Part shown: positions 27,612-39,692 of the stretch, piece after piece
Numbering within the stretch: position 1 is the stretch's first letter
Layout of the letters: each line of letters starts with the position of its first letter
NCBI GenBank assembly: GCA_028023455.1
Contig: JAQFVV010000983.1
Span: forward strand, 1-64,000
DNA from: Epiperipatus broadwayi
Lineage: Eukaryota; Onychophora; Udeonychophora; Euonychophora; Peripatidae
DNA length: 64,000 bases
Reading direction: 5' to 3'
Position numbers and translations under genes: made by a program
Notes under the pieces: generated by a model
Told to the model about the DNA's origin: nothing
The model's input: the letters and a program-made list of their open reading frames with translations, nothing else
The model's database searches: none

Positions 27612-30404
27612 TGTACCGGTCAAAATAGTATGCTCACTTAACACGATTCAAATCTTAAGCAAAAGTACCTCGAATCCGATCATGCCCGAGATACACAGGT
27701 CTGGAGCAATCCTGAATTCTAACCTATTTGCCTATTCTTCGAATCTCTGACCCAATGAACAACAATTCTGATGACACAGTAAAATTATTTTAAATCCGTG
27801 CCCATAAGCAAAGCGGTAGAGCATAAGATCAGACTGATGGTGATGATCGAGATTGGAGTAGCCCAGGAATTACATTTATTATAGTTATTTATTGATGCTA
27901 AGCTCTTAGCTAAAGAAAATAGTTCTAAATATTAACTAGAAAATAATACTTCAAAAACGACAAACCAGGATTTACATGAAACAGATATTTTTAATAAATC
28001 TTACACAAACTCATATGTATATTACAAAAGATTAAAAAACGCATGTATATTTTACCAACCAGTTTCACGCTTGGGACAATATCGTTTATTTACAAGACTT
28101 GGGACTTTGTTGTATAAAATCCCCTCTATCACTCATTTAATAAATATAATTGTACAGATACAATTTCATATTATTTTGACAAATAAATATAAATGTACGG
28201 TCTCAATCATTTATTTACAATCTTAAAATCATTACATATGTTTGATAGGCATTGTTAGGACATAGCGTCTTTAGAATAAGTATACATAAAAAACAAACAA
28301 TGCGCAATATTTACAAGAATAAATTATACCAATTGATTTACGTCTCTGGGAATCGATAACGCTTTTTTAAACGAAAGCGGTTTTAAGATCAACATACTGA
28401 ACGTATTTTACGAAATGAATCATTATCTTTAACACATCATTGCGACTTACTACGATTAGACGGACGGCGATCAAATTAAAGAGCAGAGTAACGGTACTAG
28501 CATACGTTAAAGAAATCTGGCCTTCATGGCGATTGTGGATATTTTATCATTTTAAAGCATATTTGAAAAACGAACTTAGAGTTGATATGTCCGCGCATTC
28601 TGGCGGAGCGATATCGAAAGAGGGTCTGGGTTTAAGAGCCCAGAATCTGGATGCACTGTATTCTGCAGCACATAATATCATAACCCTCCTAAACTTTACG
28701 TTCCACAGAGAGTCTCTGATTATGAACGACTTCGAAAAGTAGGACGAGGCAGCTTTCGATGTCTCCAATAACAAAACGATCAAGAAATGGAAAAGATAAA
28801 ATATCAGAATAAAGGAAAAGGTATGCCAGCAACGTTTATATAATTTTATAATATTATTTAAAGTTTGGAAATGGTCTAACCTCTTGCGCAATAATCTATT
28901 TTTCAATTCTGAGTCATTTAACTAATCATAATGAATAACAACATTTATATTTAAAGAATCGATTCCCAAATACGTATTAACCGGTAGAATTCGCCCTTCA
29001 GGCACCAGCAAAAAAAAAAAAGAATTGGATTAATTATGTGAAGGTTCACGATTTTTTTTTTTAAAATAGAAATTTAAAGACAAATTCAAAGCAGCCAATT
29101 TAGCAAAATTCATCCACAGTAAAAGTTTTTAATTTACTTTAAGAATAATGAATTTAAAAATGAAACCAAACTCGCGAGCAATTTCTATTTAATATAAAGA
29201 AAACTTTATTGATAAGTTTTAAATAAAGCCCACCCTTTTTCCAAGTAAAACAATTATTTTCCCCCTTACTCGCGAATTTAGCGATTTTGGCATATTAAAG
29301 AAAATAGATTATATTTATACATTAAACAAAATACATAACATCTTAATGGAATCGCCCATATTTGTATATATAATTTAATTAAGCGTGAAAGGTAAGTTAA
29401 AATACATGATATTAATAAAAGATTACTGAGAGAGAGTTTAAAAGCAAAATTTAGCAGAAGCTTATAAAATAATATATATATTAAGATATGAAGGTTGAAC
29501 TATAGATTACAAATTACAAAAGTATTGACTTATGAAGGCAGTTCTACGTTAAAAGGTTACCTAAGAAAAAAAACAGCATAGCGGCATCATTAGCAATCAG
29601 CAGTCAGAAGTAATCATGTTGTATGGTCAGCTAGATGGAACATGGCAGTGGCAGGCAGACAGTTCTTCGAGAGAAGAAGGAAAAAAGGTGCTTCTTTTCT
29701 ACTCACAATTCATCGCACCGAACTTCTCTTGACTTCTTAAAATGTTACGGTCTTGAAACCCTTCAAAGTAACTGACTGAAAAAGAACTCAACTCAACTGA
29801 CTCAAATCTCAACTCCAAAAAAAAAAACTATTTTGTTCTATGGGCCTTTTTTTTATCAACCTTAATCCCACCAAGAATGCAATCTCAGTTGCCCACAGCT
29901 ATCTCTTAATTACAAAAAATATGTTTGATTAGTAAAATATTTAATTAACAAACTAAAACAGATAAGGCTGGAAATACCATTTTAGCTATTTTTAGAGATT
30001 TGAAAACAACTAAAAGAGAATTTTAATTAAGATTTATAATTTTAATTAATGAAAACAATCAGTCGTATAGATAAAGATAATTTTAGTATTTCAAACCCTC
30101 CCCATCTTTCTTTGTTATTACATTGAATATACACAGATATAAAAATAATTACAAATATCTAAGCAAATGTATTTTTATAGCAATAAAACTATTGCTTTAG
30201 TCATAATATATATACGCATCATTCAAACTACTGTTTCATTTTTACTAAACAAAATTAATTTTACTCATCTTTAGAATGATTCGACATACAGTGTGTGAGT
30301 GAATAGCATATATTTATAGCAGGGTCTGAATTGCGGGCCCCATAGGAGGTTAGTGTAGATGGTTAAGCATGAAGCTCAATGATGATTAGACATTGACTGC
30401 TTCA
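27612..30404 (-). repeat. 5' LTR of element 2
   Basis: This 2,793-bp LTR is the partner of 19650-22447. The same TG...CA ends and the same internal less AT-rich block (about 28585-28690) are present. Transcription should start inside it on the - strand. I cannot place the TATA box or polyadenylation site with confidence in such AT-rich DNA. Confidence 0.93.
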
Positions 30405-30408
30405 CTAT
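30405..30408. other. Target-site duplication CTAT (right) of element 2
   Basis: CTAT follows the LTR terminus GCTTCA and matches 19646-19649. Confidence 0.75.
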
Positions 30409-32350
30409 ATACTATTTCCTCGATTTTGTAAATATAAGTGTTTAATTAATATTAGTGTTATTATTGGCTAACTCCGAATAAAATCATGAATCTCTTGCAA
30501 CATCCCTGATCACCGTGCCTAAAGAAATATTTACTAATGTCGCATCAGATGCATTGTTTCGTAGATTGTATTGTGGAACCGATAAACTATGTTCGAACTC
30601 AGTATTACGGGTGGCTTCGCTACCTAGATGGTGCTGCAGTTCTGTGTGGTGGTCGAATTCTGCACTATGTTAATGAGTCACACGTTTTCTGACTGTTACA
30701 ATATAAAATACTCAATTTACAACATTTGAATTCAGTGAATATAATAGGTAATTAATGTGCAGTCTGAATAATGGATGGATATATCCATTGCAATGATTAA
30801 GTGAACAATTATTAATGTGAATACTTCAATTGGCAATTAAATACTTATATCACATTTTCTCATCAAATATTAGTGATTATGGATCACAAAAATAAGACTT
30901 ATCTGACTTGAAAATATGTATATATTTATTTTCTTTTGTGGAATTGTGGAACTATGGAAATTAATTTCATACAGAAATAATACTCAAACCAAATATTAAT
31001 TACTTACAAAAATACATTTAGTAAAAGTTAAACATTAATAAATTATTTACAAGGTGCACAAACACAATGATAGTTTGAAAATCATACCCACAGGATACAC
31101 TATTACATTTGATTCTGAGGAATCAATGACTAGAAATAAACTTTATCCAAAACTCATTATCCTCAGTATAGTTTACTTTTAAAGTGCTAAAATCAATTCC
31201 AGAAACATAAATTATTATGAACAATCGCTAATATATTTAGTTAACACCTTACAATTTATTCTACTTAAAACAGGGCATTAAGCAAACATTTAATGCAAAT
31301 GAAAATAATCATTACAATGCTGCTAGCTTGTGTCATAAGCTGATTAACATTTTATTATATACTCTATAGTCAGGCACTTACTCATGATATCTTATTATTA
31401 ATAATGTAATAATAACAAAAAAATTAAGCTCAATCTAATCTATTCCTGCTTCAATCACCAAATCACGATTATTGCCTAGCGCTATGTTTATAATAAAAGA
31501 TAAATAGTAAATAGAAAGTATTCATCAGAAGTCAGATATACCCTGATATTTATTTATTTAATGTCCACATAATAATATTACATTTTTAATTTTAAGAGAG
31601 TTACAAACCCCTCATAGAATTTCTCCGTATGACGCATATAAAATAACATTGTGTCTATTATCATGATATGCTTTAACTTAGCAATTAAATTATTAAATCT
31701 TGTGCATTTTCTCGCATACTATTGGCAGAGCACAGTAGCACGATACGAATATTGTTATTATCAACCAAAGCACCGAAAATTATTAAATGCATCTGAGGAG
31801 ATGACTACCTCAATAACTAACTTATCATTGCCATAACCTTCATAAATACAATGGTGGAAAATGTAATCTTTCAAATGGTACATGAGAGATAATATATTGA
31901 AAATAAGCTCCTCAGAGCAAGAAAACATGACAATAATAATGGTGGCTTCCAAGGTCTGTTTTTCAACCATAAATGTAGTAGTAGACACAGTCTCACCACC
32001 TAAGGGAAAGCATACTAAAAACAAAATAATCCTTTCTGTGGGATTTAGCTTTTAAACAATACATTAAAATATTTTGAAAAACATGAAAACATTGTCCTCT
32101 CATGGCAAATACATATAAAAATGGGAGAGCATCTCCATTCCAAAAATATAATAATATGATAGTATCTAGAGCTATAAAGCATAATGTAATTTGAAAAATG
32201 GCAAGATACAAATTTATCACTAATAATAAAAAAACTGATAGCTTATATCAATGCTAAACTCCGCACATCAAACAATATCAGAAATCCAAAAAGAAAACAG
32301 TAGTCAAATGACTATAAACATGTTAAAATAGCATAGTAAATATTTGCATC
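30409..32350. other. Unassigned AT-rich stretch
   Basis: No coding sequence is recognised. Overlapping short frames at 31651-32220 on both strands show no family motifs. A less AT-rich segment at about 30490-30700 has no clear identity. Confidence 0.5.
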
Positions 32351-32840
32351 AGACAGTGGGGGCAAATAGCAGCCCAAGGGCCATATGCAGCATGCTAAGA
32401 GTTTTTATGTGACCCACCAAGACAATCAGAAAAATCCATTTTGAACTGAGATTTTATTATTGTGTGCAAACGAAGATTCATCTCACATTTTCCATTAGGA
32501 TGGCTATATCAATACACATGTGCAGTGTAGGTACAATGTGCAGTGCTTTTCCAGTTCATCTGGTTAATTTCAATTTTTTCTTTGCTTTAGTAAATATATA
32601 CATTTCCAACTTTAGTGAAATATAAACCCTCCAAAAAAATGTAAAATCGGTGATCAATGTCTTGGGTTTAATGAAGAATGGAGAAACAAATATTTCTTTG
32701 GTAAGACAGGGAATAAATCATTGTGTTTACTGTGTACTGATAAAAAGGTATGGCCCTTCATTTCCACAAGGTGGTCCCCGATGTGGCCCTCAGCCAACCT
32801 ATGTGGCCCCAGAGTCAATATAAATGCCCACCTTTGGCAT
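32351..32840 (+). mobile_element. Decayed hAT-like transposon fragment
   Basis: The left boundary region reads CAGACAGTGGGGGCAAATAGC then GGGCCATATG; the right region, inverted, contains GGTGGGCATTTATATTG and GGGGCCACAT. They look like diverged terminal inverted repeats. Inside is a fragment encoding a BED-type zinc-finger start. Boundaries are approximate and no target-site duplication is claimed. Confidence 0.45.
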
Positions 32841-32885
32841 AAGATAAGGAATATGCACATGAACAATGAGCATAATAAATATTAA
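32643..32885 (+). pseudogene. BED-type zinc-finger fragment of a hAT transposase
   Basis: The + strand frame reads FNEEWRNKYFFGKTGNKSLC then LLCTDKK, which matches the N-terminal BED zinc finger shared by hAT-family transposases and their domesticated ZBED/GTF2IRD2 relatives. That family has F-x-x-x-W-x-x-x-Y-F-F, then C-x-x-C. Both cysteines are there; the distal histidines are not, because after about residue 40 the frame runs into the transposon's own GC-richer terminal sequence. The frame stays open to a TAA near 32883. It looks like an internally deleted, non-autonomous copy. Confidence 0.55.
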
Positions 32886-33679
32886 TGAAAATATAGTGTA
32901 CAGACTGACACAATAAATATTATTAATTAAATTGCTATAACAAAATTAATTTGTTCTCATAAAAAAAAATCCAAAAACTAATATCTATTAAGAATGATAT
33001 TTAAAAAAATATTAAACTTCTGATAAATACATATATAATAGTTATTTAACGTTAAAATTACAAAAAGAAATATATGTTCAGAAATTAATATTATAGCAAT
33101 ATATGCTGAAGATACATATTTCCTTCTAAATGAAGCATAGGCAACTTTAAATTAAACACATCACCAATATATTTAAATGTACCTGTGTGTAGTAGAAATA
33201 TCTATACACTTCGTTGCAAACTTCCTCATACAGCTTTAAATATGCTCAAATATGTAATTTTGTAATGTCTACATATGTAAAACATATTTTGAAAAAGAAA
33301 TGTTATCAAAAAAAATGTTGCTATATAGTATCAATCTGTTGATGATGTTTTTGTATGTGGCAAACCAAATAGAATTAATGAGTTGTTTAAATAATTAAAT
33401 GGTTTAAAAAACCTAAAATGGACAAAAAACATGAAAATTTAATGTGCGTTCAGTGTCTTAATCTTAAAATAACTTAAAATCAATTTATTCTGGATTATTG
33501 TATGACCATTAAACCAATAGTAAAAAGAGGTTATATTCCATATAAATCATGAGTGCCAATGTCACAAAAAATCACAGCTTTGAAGTCCTTCTTATTTAGA
33601 AATAATAGTCTTCACAAATATTCATTGGATAAAGGAAAAAATATGGAAATATATTTGAATGAATTGTTAAATATTGGCT
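32886..33679. other. Unassigned AT-rich stretch
   Basis: I see nothing recognisable. Confidence 0.5.
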
Positions 33680-34250
33680 AAAATTATATATATATAATGT
33701 TATTAGACGTTTTAATGAAAACTATAAGAATGACAATTTTAATAATAATATTGATTATCTTGATAATAAAAAAAAATATGGATTTCATTACCATATATTT
33801 CGAACGATCAAGCAAATGTTATAAGGAAAATTTATAAAGGCATATGTGATATTGCATTTTATACACCTCCTATATTAAACAAATTACTAAATAACTCGAG
33901 AGATAAAACCTCATTTATGAATAAAAAATGTGTCATTTATAAATGGATATGTAGTCATTGTAGTGGATATATAGGTGAATCGAGATGTTCGTTGGAAAAA
34001 AGAAATAAAGAGCACTTGTTATTAAAACAGGTTTAGAAATCGAAACGAAAACGTTAAGTAGATAATAATATTTCAGCATCTGTTTTTTACGACCATAATA
34101 AGTCATGTATTTATGGATTTGACTTCAATTTGAATAATGTAAAAATATTGCAAATTGAAATAAATAACAATAAAAGGAAAATAAAGGAAGCTATGCTAAT
34201 ATACAAACACGACTTAAATAACAGTCAGACAGCAAAAGAATGTTAGCCTT
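33680..34250 (+). pseudogene. Penelope-like element relic, linker and GIY-YIG endonuclease
   Basis: The + strand encodes, with frameshifts, the linker (QANVIRKIYKGICDIAFYTPP), the GIY-YIG nuclease (VIYKWICSHCSGYIGESR, then LEKRNKEHLLLKQ at 33895-34035), and the C-terminal block (YDHNKSCIYGFDFNLNNVKI ... IYKHDLNNS) up to about 34230. A stop follows KQV. It is the same subtype as the relic at 1440-1842 (both have YxGESRCxxEKRxKEH), in the opposite orientation. The reverse transcriptase is missing. Confidence 0.8.
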
Positions 34251-34305
34251 TCAAAATGTTGGTTGCCAAACATTACTAGAATGATAATCGAACGCGCTAC
34301 TAAGT

Positions 34306-34620
<315 letters not shown>

Positions 34621-34977
34621 GAACAGAGTCTTCAATTTATTTTTCTCACTTAAAGTTAATTTACTGAAGGATAAGGATTGACTGATTTTTAATGTTCTTA
34701 AACAAATTACACGAATGAAAATTCTTAAGATAATATGTTTAATTTTTACGCAATTTCTTTCATTAATCCACATCTTTTCTACATTGTATATGTAAATTAT
34801 TTATTGCCTGACTGACAGAGATTACTACTTACAATTATATTTCTACCGTAAATTTAACGGAGAAGAAAATTAATAATAAAAGTTTATCTAATGTATAATT
34901 ATTAATGGACTTAAAAATTAAGACCTATGATCTAGAACAGTAACTTCTAATAAAATTGGTGTTAATTAACGACTGAA

Positions 34978-35871
34978 TCATGGTGCAGTAGGTTGAATTC
35001 GATTGAACCCTTTAAACGATTTTACCACCATTTTCCAAAAACTCGGGACAAACAGCACATACAGATAAAAAGATCCATTTTTTTCCACAAAACTAAATAT
35101 TTCACAGATTATCCAAAACGACAAGTAGATCTTTCCTTCAGGATTATTTATAAAAGAAATCTCACGAATTATCCATGTTAATCGACTTGCCGCAAATACT
35201 ATCACTGTTATAAGCAATAAAGCGATAATATGGTTATCCGAAGATATGCTTGTAGATCGTGTTTGATTTTTTCTTTGGTTGCGTAAGATTAATGCTTTTA
35301 TCGTAAATGCATTTAGAGCAGATACACTAATAAAACTTAACAATTGTATAGGATATATTTTATAAGCATATAATGAAAGTTTAAAATTATGAATGACAAG
35401 TTCTATTTCTACACAAAGGTCTACAATGAAAAATAGTATAAGTATCTTATAATGATTATTTTCAAAAAAAATCATTTTTGTGGGATACAATACAGCAATA
35501 AATCTTTGAATGGATAAAAGTATTATTATCATTATGTGAAAATCAAAACAATAATCGTATATTGCTGTAATTGAAAACACCAGACCATAATTGTTTATAT
35601 ACAAAAATTCCATTATTATAGCAGTGGTTATGAGTGTTAAATCAGCAAGCGATATAAAAGCCATATAATTCATAAACAAAGATTTCGGCTGTTGTCTGAG
35701 AAAAACAAATATGTTTAATAAATTTCCAATTACACCAAAAGGAATTACGCCTAGGAATACATATAATACTATCCTGCTCAATATTTTGCTCTCAGTAATG
35801 TTACTTTTGGTCGAATATTCTTTCTTTAAATGAGAAAAAGCCAATGAAAAATTACTCCAGTTTACTGCCAT
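34978..35871 (-). CDS. Orphan rhodopsin-like G protein-coupled receptor, single exon
   Basis: This intact 297-codon frame has seven hydrophobic segments. The N-terminus (1-30) has three N-glycosylation sequons (N4, N7, N24). TM1 has the GN pair at 49-50 (IGNLLNIFVF). TM2 has SLAD at 74-77, the conserved sodium-site aspartate. The end of TM3 reads IQRFIAVLYP, so QRF replaces DRY at 122-124. TM6 lacks CWxP. TM7 reads NGSFYLYVLFVPSFW in place of NPxxY, as in divergent peptide-type receptors. A TM3 cysteine at the usual disulfide position is not evident. The first methionine directly precedes the glycosylated tail, and I see no better upstream start. The ligand is unknown. Intronless structure fits lineage-expanded invertebrate receptors. 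It sits alone between repeats, so expression is uncertain. Confidence 0.82.
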   Translation of the reverse strand: MAVNWSNFSLAFSHLKKEYSTKSNITESKILSRIVLYVFLGVIPFGVIGNLLNIFVFLRQQPKSLFMNYMAFISLADLTLITTAIIMEFLYINNYGLVFSITAIYDYCFDFHIMIIILLSIQRFIAVLYPTKMIFFENNHYKILILFFIVDLCVEIELVIHNFKLSLYAYKIYPIQLLSFISVSALNAFTIKALILRNQRKNQTRSTSISSDNHIIALLLITVIVFAASRLTWIIREISFINNPEGKIYLSFWIICEIFSFVEKNGSFYLYVLFVPSFWKMVVKSFKGFNRIQPTAP

Positions 35872-37122
35872 ATTATTATAAATGTGGATTGAAACGTTAA
35901 TAAATTGAACATTGAGATAAGAATAGTTTTTTTTTTTTTGCTTAAATTAATCCCACCTACTTTTATCAATGTTATATGATGAATAAATGATTTCCCTACT
36001 TGATACTTTTGTAACGGTATCTATTGTAATTTGTGTAGTCATTGGTTATCAAACATCGAGCAAACATTAAACACCAGTCAAAGACTGGATTCTTGAATTT
36101 ATCTTTATCAAAGAAAGATCATTAATACATTTTGACTGTTTAATCTTACAAATAATAATCCAATCAACGTTAAGATTTTTAACAGCAGACAAAGTTGTTG
36201 TCAAAATATATATTTCAGATATAAGGCTAATTAGTAAATATTTATTTTAGCAATCTCAAATTTTACAAACTTTAAACACTTTTTTTTTATTTTAGCTAAG
36301 AATGATAATATCATTAGAACATCAGTTGATTCTTTCAGCATACTATGTATAAAAGTTCTCTCTTTCCTCCAACAGAACAATATGTAGTAATCCTAAATGA
36401 TCAGCGGTCGTTGGTGTTAATGCTAATAACAAAGAAAGGAAGTTGTATATAGTTAGAATAGAAGTGTGGTTATTAAAATATATATAATTCCTAATCTGGT
36501 TTAAAAGGTCCATATAAAAATAAAAGATAATTGTTTTGGGTTCAAAATCCTAGAGGTTATAAAATTTGAGATCATTCAGTCAATAATAAATATATTCTAT
36601 AGTTCTCAAATGCCTAATGTGTTAATTCCCACTTAATTTCTCAAGTCTTTATTGATAAAAGTAAACTTTCGACAATGGCCTAGGTTGATTGCATTAGCAT
36701 TTGATAATTCATAGATGGCAATAATGTTGTGGAAAGAAGATGTAGATTAGTTTGCTTATCCCAATGTTACATTGTAGAATTTTTTTATCCCGTGTTAGTA
36801 TTTATGTCCACAGCAAACCAGTAGTGCCTATCGTTGAAATATATCTGTAATTATTAAATCATATAATTAAAAACATCTTATATATATATATATAAAATCA
36901 AAAACATCTTATATATATATATATAAAATCAAAACTACCCAAAATCTAAAATTAAACCAGACCAGCATAAAAATAATATTAAAACACAACCTAATGTTTC
37001 ACTGCTACAAGCAGACTTCTCAAGTGTAAAGAACTACAAAAAAAACCACACATTATATATACTATTAAAAACTACCCACAAATCCATTCACTTCCCATCC
37101 ACCCTTAATATTAAAAGAACTC
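35872..37122. other. Region upstream of the receptor gene, AT-rich
   Basis: No second coding region is seen. A 35-base tandem duplication (about 36869-36938, unit containing ACATCTTATATATATATATA) is present. No promoter can be assigned with confidence. Confidence 0.5.
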
Positions 37123-37171
37123 TTCAAAGTAGCCTAGTGGGCTCTGTCGGCAGATGCGGTAAGACTGGAAA
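37123..37171 (+). repeat. 49-bp direct repeat, left copy
   Basis: TTCAAAGTAGCCTAGTGG plus the next 31 bases recur at 39643-39692 with one extra base. It is GC-richer than its surroundings. Related, more diverged versions end the other copies of the local family (41333-41372 and 47141-47180), so it marks a repeat terminus. Confidence 0.8.
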
Positions 37172-37734
37172 CGTCATCATCATCCCCGACCGTGGCTGCC
37201 CAGCGTGTGGCCTGACGTTTAATAAACCACGAGTACCTTGAAAATTAAGCCAGTAATATTTTTTTCTGAAATCAGAATATATTTTTTTGTATTATATAGT
37301 TATAAACTTGAATTTTGTGTAAAAAGTACTGCCAGTAAGAAAATTGCGCATATGTAGAAATAAATGCGAGGAATAAAACGTAATAATTTATAAATCATAA
37401 TTTAATTTAAAAAAAAAAAAAAGTATAAAATCACGTAACATCTTTGACTTGCCTAAGTTAATAATGAAATGTAGGGGAAAGGGAACTATTGAGGGAGGAG
37501 GTGTAATCTCAGCTGGGGTGAAAAGGAAAGAATAGTCAGCATTTTTTCTTGTAATTACTAACCAAAGTTATGTCTTTTCATTAATAACCAAAGTTTTGTC
37601 TTTTAAAAAAAAAATTAGTATAATCAATTTGTGTAACGTCATTACTAACTAAGTAAATTCTTTTTTTTTTTTTTAATGTTTTGTTTTTTTGAGGAAGTTT
37701 ACTGATATGTAACGGAATATAAAATGCCGTCACA

Positions 37735-39692
37735 TTATTTTACAATTAAAATGAAAGATCACAAATAAAAATTGATTTATTAAAAAGAAAGAAAACTTAA
37801 CTTAAAAACTGAAATTTAAAAACTGTTTAACGTATATATAGATCGCATGATGGACAACTTTAAAAACTATTTTAAAAAATAGTTTTATTTGAAAGTAATT
37901 TTTTTTTGTAAAAAAGTAAAAGATATAAAGATTTGATATTTTTGGAAATAGAAATAATGTTGATTTCTATAATCTTAGAAAATGAAAATGATTGTTTTAT
38001 TAATTAAATGATTGTTCGAAAACAGGCTAGCCCTTGAGGCATTTAAAATAAATTAAATGGTCAGATAAGAGAATACAAAGGAATTAAATGACCAATCCAA
38101 ACACGAAAATGACAGCACGGACCATAACTGAAACACGAATGGATTAGTGACGTCTTGCTCGTTGAATCTCAAGATCTAATGATAAGAGACTAATAAAAAT
38201 ATAAAAGCCAAATTATTATTATAATTGTTATCTGAGAGCTGACTATGAATATGTCGTTATAACTAGCTATATTGCAGATTTTCACGATGTGGAAGTCTGC
38301 AATAAAATTAGATTTTCCAAACAACCAGCTGAGACCTCCCTATGCCAGTTAGGGACCAAAAAGGAATGGCAAGTGGCGGCTTCGTTTTAAAAAGGAAGAA
38401 CAAACAATCTATAGAAGTGATCACGAAGATGGACCTCAGAATCTGTAAAGTATAAACTTTTGCCAATTGAACTTTCTTTTAAATAATTACCGTATAACAT
38501 CAATAAGTAATCAATCCAAAAAAAAAAAAAAAGTAATATAAATGAATGTACTCTTATCTGACCAAGAATAGAACTCTAAATCAATTATAACTATTTGTTT
38601 TTTATATACGTTTGCTATTTCAATCATTTCCATTTTTTTTAATTTAATTATTTATGTTTGTGTTTAACTAGGTTATTTATTTCTATCTGTTAAATAAAAT
38701 GTATAAAATTAAAGTTGGGTGTAGATAGCTGCATGAATAAAGAGTAATAACTGTTTAAATTCGTTTATGTTTAATTTAAAGGATTTTAGTGTCAGGCTAT
38801 TTGTTTCGTAGTTAGGGCAATGCTTGTGGAAGGATATATGGGTGTTTATATTAATGTAATGTGAAGCGTATTTAGCATACAGGGCAACGTGCCCAACTGA
38901 ATGCATGACCCCAAAGAGGCAGTCATATTATTGAAATGGTGGCAGATGTATTTCCTGCGCCATTGACCCCTTCTAGCTCTATGGACAGGGATTTGTAAGA
39001 CGGCAGAAAGACTGCTTTCCCCCATACGTAGCACTCTTTAAAATAAAAAAAATTATATACATGATTCCTTAGTCTAACAGATGCCCTTTCCTGATCTAGA
39101 CACAGATCATTTCCTTCAAATAATATCACGCCGTCAGATGCCAATTCCTGTCGGCGTGGTTTTATGCTAGCATCTTCATATTGCATTGGTTGCAAATATA
39201 TATATATGGAAGCTGACATTGGGTTGGCTACGAACTTTTAGTCTGAAACTGAATGAATGTTTTGATAAGTTTTAAGTGAAAAAAAATCTATGTAGACTAT
39301 CTATGCTCGTCATGCTAAAGTAAAATATAATTTAAATATCCATCTGCGCGATCGATTTAAAATAGTAATTTAAATTTAAAAAAAAATATTAATGTTAAAA
39401 TCTAAAATAAAATTTATTCCTCAATTTTAAATGTGCATTAATAAAAATCTATTTGTGTGTTAATTACTGGCAGTGGCTTCTTTTATTTTATTGTTATAAA
39501 TATTTAATATATACTTCGAGAGAATAGAAATCAATTGAAACTTATAAATGTTTAAAATCTCTGCTACTCTATGAGCTAGTAACTAGGGCTGACGGCTGTG
39601 ATCTTAACAGCACGTATCTGTCGACTTTATAAATTTTCTAGGTTCAAAGTAGCCTAGTGGCGCTCTGTCGGCAGATGCGGTAAGACTGGAAA
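37735..39692 (+). repeat. Local repeat family Z, copy 1
   Basis: This copy shares blocks in order with copies at 39693-41372 and 45100-47190: a CTAGCC...TTAGTGACGT.TTG block (38025-38155), CTCTTATCTGAC (38551), a monomer starting near 38708, GTTAATTACTGGCAGTGGCTT (39460), and the terminal TAGGTTCAAA...TAG.GGCGC..TGT block. It contains no recognisable protein. The left boundary is approximate. Confidence 0.65.

Larger units (their letters stand above)
19650..30404 (-). mobile_element. Near-complete Ty3/gypsy retrotransposon with 2.8-kb LTRs (element 2)
   Basis: Two direct repeats of about 2.8 kb (19650-22447 and 27612-30404) bound a 5.16-kb internal region with gag-pol on the - strand. The ends are TG...CA in each LTR, and CTAT is duplicated outside. 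In element orientation the polypurine tract GTGGGGAAGAA (22458-22448) directly precedes the 3' LTR. Domain order is Gag, protease, reverse transcriptase, RNase H, integrase; no envelope follows. Two in-frame TGA codons and one frameshift break the polyprotein, so this copy is not autonomous, although otherwise well preserved. The LTRs differ at a few dozen sites by eye, which suggests a relatively recent insertion. Confidence 0.92.

Noticed and set aside
28440-28742. 100-codon + strand frame in the LTR of element 2 (shorter partner at 20572)
   Set aside because: It is present in both LTRs simply because they are copies; no protein family is recognised and an equally long frame lies on the other strand.
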